The notes under the pieces: generated by a model
What the model saw: only the letters and a program-made list of their open reading frames with translations
What the model was told of the DNA's origin: nothing
Databases searched by the model: none
Shown here: piece by piece, positions 1 through 5,669 of the stretch
Position numbering within the stretch: position 1 is the stretch's first letter
Layout of the letters: every line of letters begins with the position of its first letter
Translations under genes and position numbers: made by a program
NCBI GenBank assembly: GCA_903862805.1
Contig: CAIOZP010000742.1
Span: forward strand, 1-6,251
Direction of reading: 5' to 3'
DNA: 6,251 nt
From: an uncultured Fibrobacterota bacterium
GTDB lineage: Bacteria > Fibrobacterota > Chitinivibrionia > Chitinivibrionales > CAIOZP01

Positions 1-1
1 C

Positions 2-40
2 TATTCTGGATATTGGGAGCAAATGGCAGATGGGGAATGA
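2..40 (+). CDS. C-terminal end of an upstream gene (partial)
   Basis: The first bases read as twelve codons ending Y-W-E-Q-M-A-D-G-E, then a TGA at 38-40. The next gene starts directly after this stop, at 41. The close packing matches the overlaps between the following genes, so this is probably the tail of the preceding phage gene. Twelve residues are too few to identify a family. The other two forward frames are also open over these 40 bases, so the assignment rests mainly on the stop/start junction. Confidence 0.35.
   Translation, partial: YSGYWEQMADGE
32..36 (+). promoter_or_regulatory. Ribosome binding site of the small terminase gene
   Basis: GGGGA lies 4 bases before the ATG at 41. 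It supports this start over an ATG in another frame at 30, which would give an arginine-rich product of no plausible family. Confidence 0.55.
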
Positions 41-547
41 ATGCCGACCAAGAAGACAGCAAAGACGCTCAAGGCGGATCCGAAGGCGAGGGAACGGGCA
101 GAACGGGCATTGGCAAATGTCGAGCCGGTACCTGAGCATAAGCCGAACCCTGTCCGGTATGCTCAGTTGGTGGCGAAGGGCTGGCCGAAACGTCAGGCGG
201 CTACGGCGGCGGGATACTCGAAGAATTCGAACACGGCAGCGATAGACAAGCTGATTAGTGTCAGGCGTGCTCTCGGGACGATTGAAAAGCAGCGGCAGGA
301 CTTGGCGGTTACGATGGGGGTCACACATACGGACTGTGTGATGACCGCTGCGGCGATCATGGGAGACGAAGAGGCACAGGATCGGGACAGGTTGGAAGCG
401 GTCAAGGTGGTGTCGGGTCTCCAAGGATACAACGCGCCGACAAAGATTCAGAGCGAGAGTCGCAGTCTGATTATGGAGTTCTCGAATTTGACGTCGAGTG
501 ATCTTCAAGTCTTGTTGGGACAGATTACGACAGGGGGTCAGGTGTGA
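41..547 (+). CDS. Terminase small subunit (DNA recognition, phage packaging)
   Basis: This 168-residue protein probably binds the phage packaging site and hands the DNA to the large terminase encoded next to it. The N-terminus (1-25) is rich in Lys, Arg and Ala. Residues 47-68 (GWPKRQAATAAGYSKNSN followed by TAAI) have the look of the helix-turn-helix of small terminases, where an 'AA.AAGYS' pattern followed by a small helix is typical. Residues 78-127 are helical and charged. Residues 128-160 (QGYNAPTK..., then a Leu-rich TSSDLQVLLGQI end) resemble the usual C-terminal region that contacts the large subunit. The length is close to P22 gp3 (162 residues). The stop overlaps the GTG start of the large terminase by 4 bases, which suggests translational coupling. 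The family call rests on motif style and on the certain terminase next door. Confidence 0.8.
   Translation: MPTKKTAKTLKADPKARERAERALANVEPVPEHKPNPVRYAQLVAKGWPKRQAATAAGYSKNSNTAAIDKLISVRRALGTIEKQRQDLAVTMGVTHTDCVMTAAAIMGDEEAQDRDRLEAVKVVSGLQGYNAPTKIQSESRSLIMEFSNLTSSDLQVLLGQITTGGQV
533..537 (+). promoter_or_regulatory. Ribosome binding site fixing the GTG start of the large terminase
   Basis: A GGGGG run inside the last codons of the small terminase gene lies 6 bases before GTG at 544. Together with the 4-base stop/start overlap (GTGA) it supports GTG as the start codon. Confidence 0.55.
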
Positions 548-2259
548 GTACGGCCCTTGCGAAAAGAGACGATCAACTGGAAGTCTTTCTGCGGAAAGTT
601 CCGGAAGAACAGCGGGAAGAACTTCGACTGCAATTCGTGAAAGATCCCACCGGATTCGCGTCGAAGCTGGCTTATGAACTTGACAGGCGCAAAAAGTTTT
701 TTCCGACAAAAGATTTCATCCCGAATATCGGTCAGGAGAGGGCCTTGCTGCCGTACAAGAGGCGGCATGAGACTTACGGGGACTATCCAAACGTCATGAT
801 CTTCACCGGTGCCAACGGCGTGGGTAAAACCTGTTCGATGGCGATTCTGATTGCCGGTGCTTCTCTCGGAACTGACTTCCTGAATCGCGAATATTTCGAT
901 TACGATTATTTCCGTGACTGCGAAAAGCTCCGGCGAGAGCGTGTTTTGAAAATCAGAATCGTTTGCAACAAGGCAGACGTGGAAGACAATGGCTCAGTCA
1001 CACAGGAAATCAAACGATGGATTCCGATGGCGGAATTTTCGGGGAAAACAAGCGGCGGGTATTACACAAATATTTTAATACCGGCGGTGCAAGAAGGTTT
1101 TCACCCAACGATAATTGACATAAAAACTCACGATCAGGACGTGGTTGCTCACGCCGGCCCGAACTACGATCTGGTTCTTTTCAACGAACCGGCACCAGGC
1201 AACATTTTCGCGGAGAACGTGGGCCGTATCAGGTGCGGCGGTCGAATTGCCTGTTTCCTCACTCCGCTGAACAGCGCCGCGTACCTGCACAAGATCATCA
1301 ACAGCGAATATCCCGACGGCGAAGTGGTGCATGTCAGAGCGTCTATCTGGGACAACTGCAAAGATCGGGAAGGAACACGCGGCCACCTTTCGGAGCAGAA
1401 GATTCTTGCCATGATTCGCAACTGGCAGGCGACGAATCCGCTTGAGGTCGAGGCCCGTTCGGAAGGTAAATTCATGTTCCTTTCCGGCGCGGTGTTTCCA
1501 GTGTGGAACAACGAAGTGCATGTCATTCCGCCTATGCCGATCAATTCGAAATGGAAGCTTCACTTCTGCATCGATCCTCACCCGAAAAAGCCGTCGATAG
1601 GTGTTTGGTTGGCACAGGGGCCGATGGGTTACTGGTATGTGATCGCCGAATGGCCGACAGCTCCATGGGATGAAATTCAGAGTACATCGTTGACGATTCG
1701 GCAGATGTGTGATGAGTATCTGAGAGTCGAGCGCGGCCAGAACGAGAGGTTCCGGTTTGGTCATGCGTTGCGAGGTGTTGACGATCATCGGTATGGTGAT
1801 CCGAACGGGATGAAGGCTCAAAATCCGCAGAACAGAACTATTGTCAAACAGGAATATGAGGCTTGGCTTCCTGGTACCATCAACGTGAATATCGACAACG
1901 ATATTGCTTTACGCCACGACAAGATCCGCGAACTTCTCGGGTATGATTTTCAGCGGCCGGTGGATGCGGTCAACTCTCCGAAGCTCTATGTGTTTTCATG
2001 GTGCAAAAACGTGATTCGTGCTTTTGGTGGATACCGGTATCTGGAGAAGCAGGGCATGGGCCTTGGTGAATCGGACAAGCTCGATCAGGTCTGGAAGGAT
2101 TGGATTGATCCGATAGGTTACATCCTTGTGACTGCTGAACCATGGAGTGAACCACGGGCCGGTGAAACGGCTTACGATGCCTACGAAGAAATTGACGAAG
2201 GGCGCTCGGGTGCCTCTGAATATTACGCCGAATCCTATGGAGGTCAACGGTGGATTTGA
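544..2259 (+). CDS. Terminase large subunit (packaging ATPase and headful nuclease)
   Basis: This 571-residue motor subunit pumps DNA through the portal into the procapsid and cuts the concatemer. In the N-terminal ATPase domain, Walker A is GANGVGKT at 89-96. The Walker B strand is YDLVLFNEP at 208-216, with Glu215 as the expected catalytic carboxylate but Asn214 where Asp is usual. The coupling motif is FLTPLN at 238-243. The C-terminal RNase H-fold nuclease domain begins near FCIDPH (Asp344), followed by YGDPNGM (Asp419) and a closing DWIDPIGY (Asp519/Asp522). These supply the three acidic metal-binding positions expected in large terminases. The C-terminus past residue 535 is acidic and probably flexible. 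The protein is somewhat longer than P22 gp2 (499 residues). The gene starts with GTG, overlaps the small terminase by 4 bases and the portal gene by 10. ATPase and nuclease motifs together make this call secure. Confidence 0.95.
   Translation: MSTALAKRDDQLEVFLRKVPEEQREELRLQFVKDPTGFASKLAYELDRRKKFFPTKDFIPNIGQERALLPYKRRHETYGDYPNVMIFTGANGVGKTCSMAILIAGASLGTDFLNREYFDYDYFRDCEKLRRERVLKIRIVCNKADVEDNGSVTQEIKRWIPMAEFSGKTSGGYYTNILIPAVQEGFHPTIIDIKTHDQDVVAHAGPNYDLVLFNEPAPGNIFAENVGRIRCGGRIACFLTPLNSAAYLHKIINSEYPDGEVVHVRASIWDNCKDREGTRGHLSEQKILAMIRNWQATNPLEVEARSEGKFMFLSGAVFPVWNNEVHVIPPMPINSKWKLHFCIDPHPKKPSIGVWLAQGPMGYWYVIAEWPTAPWDEIQSTSLTIRQMCDEYLRVERGQNERFRFGHALRGVDDHRYGDPNGMKAQNPQNRTIVKQEYEAWLPGTINVNIDNDIALRHDKIRELLGYDFQRPVDAVNSPKLYVFSWCKNVIRAFGGYRYLEKQGMGLGESDKLDQVWKDWIDPIGYILVTAEPWSEPRAGETAYDAYEEIDEGRSGASEYYAESYGGQRWI
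2239..2244 (+). promoter_or_regulatory. Ribosome binding site of the portal gene
   Basis: GGAGGT, a near-perfect Shine-Dalgarno sequence, lies 5 bases before GTG at 2250 and inside the end of the large terminase gene. It fixes the GTG start, with a 10-base overlap of the two genes. It also shows that the host ribosome uses anti-Shine-Dalgarno pairing. Confidence 0.75.
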
Positions 2260-4502
2260 ATTTCAAAGAAAATGATCCGGAGTTCGCGATTGAGAAACTG
2301 TATGCCGGTTCGACCCAGATGGCTCAACTGTGGGTCAAGCACGAGACGATCAGGAAAGATTTTTCGGAATTCTGGCGCCCGAGATCGACCATTGGCAAGA
2401 AGTGCATGGATTTTATGCGCAGGGATATTTTCTCGACGGCCACACGTCAGAAATATCTCAACGTACAGGACAAGTGGCCGATCGAGCCGCAGGTTTTGAA
2501 GCCGGTTATTGATACTCTTGCGGCGCAGATTGCGAATCAGGTGAAGTCTTATACCGTTACGTCGGAAGATTCGACTCCGCCGGAAAATTCGGCAAAGCCG
2601 GAAGTAATCGCAACAGTTCTCGACTGGATAGGACATCGGTTGAAGATTGACCGCAAGCGGAAGCGTGTTCTTCGCGATGGCCTGATTACTGGGTATCCGG
2701 TCTGGATAATGTTTGATTCGGCGACGGCGATGGATGGCGTTAGCCCCGAATGCGTGGCGTCGGTGTTGCCCTGGGATTCGACGGTATGCAGTCCGACTTT
2801 TCTTGAGGATGATGGACAAGACATCACGGAAATTTTTGTAGTTCACAAGTTGACAAGAGAACAGGCGCGGGCAACTTATCCGGATCGTTGGGATGAATTT
2901 GTCGCGCACGAAAACGGGATGAAGAAAAATCCTGACTACATGGATTCGCTTTTGTCCGGCACTCTCAATGCTGATGACAGGGCGAATATCTTTTTTGAGG
3001 TCACAACAAGCGGGACGCTTAACGACAAAGGGCTTCTCACCATTGTTGAACATTACTTTTCGATCAAGGACAAGGCACAGGTTTACGCCGATCCTGAAAC
3101 CGGCGACGCACGGGTTTTGCCGAAGGACTGGAGTCCGCAGCGAAAGCAGAAATGGCTCGAAGAAAATCCGCAATACCGGATTGGTGTAACGCAGAATTTT
3201 CCGAAACTCTGGGTGACGACAATCGGCAGTACCGGTTTTGTCTGGGAGAATAAGGAGCACTGGTTCCAAGAAATAAATCCTGCAAAACCTCAATACTGCC
3301 TGCTCCCGTGTGTTCCGTACATCGCCGATCTCGTTGACGGTGTTCCGATCGGAAAGGGCGAAGACCTGCTTCCGCTAATCGTTATGAAAGCGACCTGCGA
3401 AACAGAAGGACTTGCCGAAGTTCGCAAAGGAGCGCGAAGCATGACCTGGGCTGTAGAAGGGGCATTCAAGCAGCCAGGGAGAATAGCGTCTGAAATGCAG
3501 AAAGAAGACGGCATCGGTCTTCTCAAAAAGGGAGTGGAAATCGGTCGGGACATAAAGACAGAGTACCGTTCTGTCAATCCGGTTTTCGCGGAACAGAGTC
3601 AGCGCGTGGACGAGATGATCGACAAGACACACGGATTGACAAATGCGATGCAGGGCGGATACACGGCCCGACAGTCTGCAAATGCAATGCAGTCGCAGAT
3701 TCAGAACGGTCTCGCGCCGCAATCGCAGTATGTCGAGAATTTCAATTCGTTCAACATCAACATGACGCAGCACTTGTGTCTGATGATTCCGTATTTCATC
3801 ACGGAAGAAATGGTGATCGTCCTTGACGATGAATACGGTGGCAAGAAAGATTCCGTCACGGTGAACCAGACAGAGTTTGACGCTGAAGGAAATCAGACGA
3901 TCGTTGCGAACGACGTGGTTTCGATGGCGTATCGTGTGGTTCCGACGCCTGGTGACGATTCTCCGACGACAAGAGAACGCGATATGATCTCTTTCTCGCA
4001 AATGCTCGAAGCCTTCGGCAATACGATTCTCAAACTGGATCCGAAACTTGTCGCGCACTTCTTCCTTTCGTTCCCGAATCGCATGGCGCGGGAGTGCGGG
4101 AAGTTCATGCTTGAAAACGCAGGCGAAATGTCGCAGGCACAGGCGCAGCAGGCACAGAAGGAATTCAATCAGGAAACAATGCGTCTGAAAGACAAGAAGG
4201 AAGTCGAATTCGTCAAGGCGATGGTGCCAAAATTGATGATGAAACTCGCTCCGGAAGATATTCAGGCTGCACCAGAAGGATTTTGGAAATATGCGGAGTA
4301 TGTTGATGCATTGCAAAAACAGGCGGCGGCAATGGCGCAGACCACAGACGGTTCTGCTCCGGCAAATATGCCGCCTATTCCGCAGGTTCCAAACGATATG
4401 CCGATGCCGACACAGAATCAGCAGAGGCCGCTTGACGTACAGGGTTTAGTGGATGTCCAGACAGGGGCGGCTCCGGTTTCGCCGCCGGTGACGGTGGGGT
4501 GA
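2250..4502 (+). CDS. Portal protein, P22-type (head vertex DNA channel)
   Basis: This 750-residue protein should form the dodecameric ring at one capsid vertex, which docks the terminase and later the tail. The length is close to P22 gp1 (725 residues). Residues 10-60 are a helical N-terminal segment. Residues 76-105 (WPIEPQVLKPVIDTLAAQIANQ) correspond to the 'N.....V..V.g...N' entry of portals. Residues 135-215 hold DGLITGYPVWIMFD, then a PWDSTVCSP...EDD stretch and VVHKLTREQARATYP, the order seen in P22-like portals. Residues 450-500 (a THGLTNAM segment, then a Gln/Ala/Asn-rich helix) and 555-600 (YRVVPTPGDDSPTTRERDM) match the stem/wing region. Residues 625-700 are a Gln/Ala-rich probable coiled coil, and 700-750 is a Pro/Gln-rich tail. 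Synteny with the terminase supports the call. Fold-level similarity is judged by eye. Confidence 0.88.
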   Translation: MDLNFKENDPEFAIEKLYAGSTQMAQLWVKHETIRKDFSEFWRPRSTIGKKCMDFMRRDIFSTATRQKYLNVQDKWPIEPQVLKPVIDTLAAQIANQVKSYTVTSEDSTPPENSAKPEVIATVLDWIGHRLKIDRKRKRVLRDGLITGYPVWIMFDSATAMDGVSPECVASVLPWDSTVCSPTFLEDDGQDITEIFVVHKLTREQARATYPDRWDEFVAHENGMKKNPDYMDSLLSGTLNADDRANIFFEVTTSGTLNDKGLLTIVEHYFSIKDKAQVYADPETGDARVLPKDWSPQRKQKWLEENPQYRIGVTQNFPKLWVTTIGSTGFVWENKEHWFQEINPAKPQYCLLPCVPYIADLVDGVPIGKGEDLLPLIVMKATCETEGLAEVRKGARSMTWAVEGAFKQPGRIASEMQKEDGIGLLKKGVEIGRDIKTEYRSVNPVFAEQSQRVDEMIDKTHGLTNAMQGGYTARQSANAMQSQIQNGLAPQSQYVENFNSFNINMTQHLCLMIPYFITEEMVIVLDDEYGGKKDSVTVNQTEFDAEGNQTIVANDVVSMAYRVVPTPGDDSPTTRERDMISFSQMLEAFGNTILKLDPKLVAHFFLSFPNRMARECGKFMLENAGEMSQAQAQQAQKEFNQETMRLKDKKEVEFVKAMVPKLMMKLAPEDIQAAPEGFWKYAEYVDALQKQAAAMAQTTDGSAPANMPPIPQVPNDMPMPTQNQQRPLDVQGLVDVQTGAAPVSPPVTVG

Positions 4503-4503
4503 T

Positions 4504-4525
4504 AGGATCTAATTCAGATTTTTTT
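4504..4525 (+). terminator. Weak candidate terminator after the portal gene
   Basis: Bases 4504-4510 can pair with 4516-4522 around a 5-base loop (AATTC). The stem has seven pairs, two of them G-U, and runs into seven T residues at 4519-4525. The stem is A+T-rich, so termination would be inefficient at best. The T-run overlaps the reverse-strand stop codon at 4524-4526. Confidence 0.25.
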
Positions 4526-5009
4526 ATTGGATTTTCACCATGTTCATATAAGCGGTGCCGCCTACGGTTCCTAAAGAATCAAAGTGGTAAATTATAATTC
4601 TAAACGTTAAAGAATTTCCATCGGTTGTTATTCTGAAGATTTTTTTGCTTGAACCTGTATCATATAGTGTTACCAAATTTTCAGAAATCGACCACCTATG
4701 TTTTTCTGTATCTTGTGGTGTAGTTATGGAGTCAAACAACAGATAATTTTTCAAGTAGCTGGATGAATCTGAAATAAAAATGCAAGTGTCGTTGCTTTTG
4801 AATTCAGCGGTGTTTATGCCTGAAAGAAAGACTGTCGTATCAAAATGAATTGTGGTATCAGTGGTTATTGATCCGACTTTGTGCAGACTTACAACATCCC
4901 ATTTGCCGGTTATGTCAGGAGTAGATTCTTTTTCTTTGCATCCGATCAAAATTTCGGTGCAAAAAAATCCGATCAAAGTCCAAAAGAAGATTTTTTGTGT
5001 AAATTTCAT
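4524..5009 (-). CDS. Small lipoprotein, lipocalin-like, probable moron gene
   Basis: This 161-residue predicted lipoprotein faces against the head operon. Residues 1-24 form a type II signal peptide: Lys2 and Lys6, a hydrophobic stretch IFFWTLIGFF, and a lipobox LIGC with Cys24 as the lipidated residue. Cys24 is followed by a charged KEKE stretch. The mature part begins with DITGKWDVVSL at 32-42, alternates short polar/hydrophobic strands, and ends with AYMNMVKIQ. A TGKW-type opening in a small all-beta lipoprotein is typical of lipocalin-like domains, so that fold is an inference; no ligand can be named. An SD sequence (GGAGA at 5016-5020) lies 6 bases before the ATG. The gene is about 36% G+C and is the only reverse-strand gene. 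It converges on the portal gene with a 21-base gap. A role in altering the host envelope, such as superinfection exclusion, is a guess from location and type. No promoter was convincing. Confidence 0.8.
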   Translation of the reverse strand: MKFTQKIFFWTLIGFFCTEILIGCKEKESTPDITGKWDVVSLHKVGSITTDTTIHFDTTVFLSGINTAEFKSNDTCIFISDSSSYLKNYLLFDSITTPQDTEKHRWSISENLVTLYDTGSSKKIFRITTDGNSLTFRIIIYHFDSLGTVGGTAYMNMVKIQ

Positions 5010-5015
5010 TATCTC

Positions 5016-5020
5016 TCTCC
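5016..5020 (-). promoter_or_regulatory. Ribosome binding site of the reverse-strand lipoprotein gene
   Basis: Read on the minus strand, GGAGA is followed by 6 bases and then the ATG ending at 5009. It supports this start, which also gives an intact signal peptide. Confidence 0.6.
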
Positions 5021-5150
5021 AATGGTGGTTACGGAATTCATGACATCAGTTATGGTTCAAAATACATTCTGATTGGAAGTGCGACGAAAGTACACCGATT
5101 GTTCCCCCTCCCCAAATAAAACCGAAATAATTTTCCTCTGAACAAAGACA

Positions 5151-5253
5151 ATTCCGGCAGCTTCACGGGCAGACGGCCATCCGTCCGATGAAGTCGAGAT
5201 TAAACGGCAGTATGGAGCCATACCTTCATGCTGCCGTTTTTTTATGCCGGAAT
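5151..5253 (+). ncRNA. Candidate structured RNA or attenuator (three-way-junction potential)
   Basis: Three stems can form together. The closing stem pairs ATTCCGGCA (5151-5159) with TGCCGGAAT (5245-5253), 9 perfect pairs. Arm 2 pairs CTTCA (5161-5165) with TGAAG (5189-5193), then CG (5166-5167) with CG (5186-5187), then GACGG (5172-5176) with CCGTC (5181-5185) around a CCAT loop. Arm 3 is the terminator hairpin at 5202-5239. Together they make a three-way junction. That the RNA is made and folds this way is inference. The alternative is a plain terminator with chance repeats beside it. I recognise no known RNA family. Confidence 0.4.
5202..5243 (+). terminator. Strong rho-independent terminator on the + strand
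   Basis: Bases 5202-5214 (AAACGGCAGTATG) pair with 5227-5239 (CATGCTGCCGTTT): 13 pairs with a single G-U wobble, around a 12-base loop. The T-run at 5237-5243 has seven T residues and overlaps the stem base. It would stop rightward transcripts from the terminase/portal genes before the gene at 5289. On the minus strand the hairpin is followed by only three T residues, so it is not a good terminator for leftward transcription. Confidence 0.8.
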
Positions 5254-5276
5254 AGTTGACAAAACAGGAATTCATA

Positions 5277-5282
5277 GGGGAG
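5277..5282 (+). promoter_or_regulatory. Ribosome binding site of the gene at 5289
   Basis: GGGGAG lies 6 bases before the ATG at 5289, giving a strong, well-spaced Shine-Dalgarno sequence and fixing the start. Confidence 0.65.
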
Positions 5283-5288
5283 TGAAAC

Positions 5289-5669
5289 ATGGAAATTACA
5301 ACGAAAAAGGCTCTTGAGTCGGAACAGGGAATCAAGCAACTGCTTGAAGCCAAAATTCCGAGCTATGATGTAGCATCACGAATAATCGACGTTGCCGAAG
5401 AAGTATCGGAACAGCTTCGAGGTGTTGCGAAGAAGCTTCAGTATATCCAGATCGAACGGGTTGCTCTCAATGCGAAACTGGCAAGTGAAGACGTAAGCGT
5501 TTCCGGCCCGGCACTTGACGAGGCGAAATCGCTCGTTGACAAAGAGGACGAGCTTCTGTATGCGCTCATCGTTGTTCCCGAACCGTGCATTGCTGTCTCT
5601 GAAATCAAAAATCTGTCCGACCTGACCGGAACAGCAATCAAGAGCATTTATCCCTGGATAAAGAAATGA
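5289..5669 (+). CDS. Small phage protein of unknown function between portal and scaffold
   Basis: I do not recognise this 126-residue protein. It has no signal peptide, membrane segment or cysteine cluster (one Cys, residue 100). Residues 5-66 are predicted helical and charged, with heptad-like Leu/Val/Ile spacing (AKKLQYIQIERVAL at 47-60), so a coiled coil or helical bundle is likely. A turn (SVSGPALDE) is followed by a second helix at 78-96. The end (VVPEPCIAVSEIKNLSDLTGTAIKSIYPWI) loosely resembles the C-terminal helices of some tail-assembly-chaperone proteins, but the resemblance is weak and the location is wrong for that role. Its stop overlaps the ATG of the scaffold-like gene (ATGA), so the two are probably translationally coupled. 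A head-assembly accessory role is an inference from position only. Start chosen by the strong SD. Confidence 0.8.
   Translation: MEITTKKALESEQGIKQLLEAKIPSYDVASRIIDVAEEVSEQLRGVAKKLQYIQIERVALNAKLASEDVSVSGPALDEAKSLVDKEDELLYALIVVPEPCIAVSEIKNLSDLTGTAIKSIYPWIKK

Larger units (their letters stand above)
5010..5288. other. Intergenic gap between the lipoprotein gene and the gene at 5289
   Basis: No reading frame here looks like a protein. From 5010 to about 5100 should lie the 5' untranslated region and promoter of the reverse-strand lipoprotein gene, but no clear -35/-10 pair is visible. A pyrimidine-rich run sits at 5104-5113 and an A+T-rich stretch at 5114-5135. Bases 5151-5253 are a dense set of inverted repeats including a strong terminator, listed separately. 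The rest leads to the ribosome binding site at 5277-5282. Confidence 0.7.

Noticed and set aside
1075..1821. Long open frame on the minus strand inside the large terminase gene
   Set aside because: It lies wholly antisense to a gene with clear ATPase and nuclease motifs. Its product is rich in Arg and His without domain-like structure, as expected of an antisense shadow of a G+C-balanced gene.
2244..4316. Two long minus-strand open frames (2244-3293 and 3375-4316) opposite the portal gene
   Set aside because: Both are antisense to the portal gene. Their products are Arg/Phe/His-rich with no recognisable motif, and the portal frame is well supported.
5030..5110. Possible minus-strand promoter for the lipoprotein gene
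   Set aside because: Only scattered A+T-rich hexamers such as TATTTT were seen, with no matching -35 at a good spacing. A promoter should be here, but I cannot place it.
5126..5131. AATAAT, a possible -10 box on the + strand
   Set aside because: The expected -35 position falls in the pyrimidine run (TCCCCC), and the TTGTTC further upstream is 21 bases away.
5172..5185. Short GACGG/CCGTC hairpin considered alone as a separate regulatory site
   Set aside because: Five pairs with a 4-base loop is too common to report alone. It is kept only as part of the larger structured element.
5256..5261. Perfect TTGACA just before the gene at 5289, a possible -35 box
   Set aside because: No -10-like hexamer lies 15-19 bases downstream; that stretch is the ribosome binding site and start codon. 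It may be chance or serve a non-standard promoter, so I did not call a promoter.
5057..5353. Minus-strand frame of 98 codons crossing the intergenic gap
   Set aside because: It runs through the inverted repeats and terminator and overlaps the start of the gene at 5289. Its product has no family-like features.
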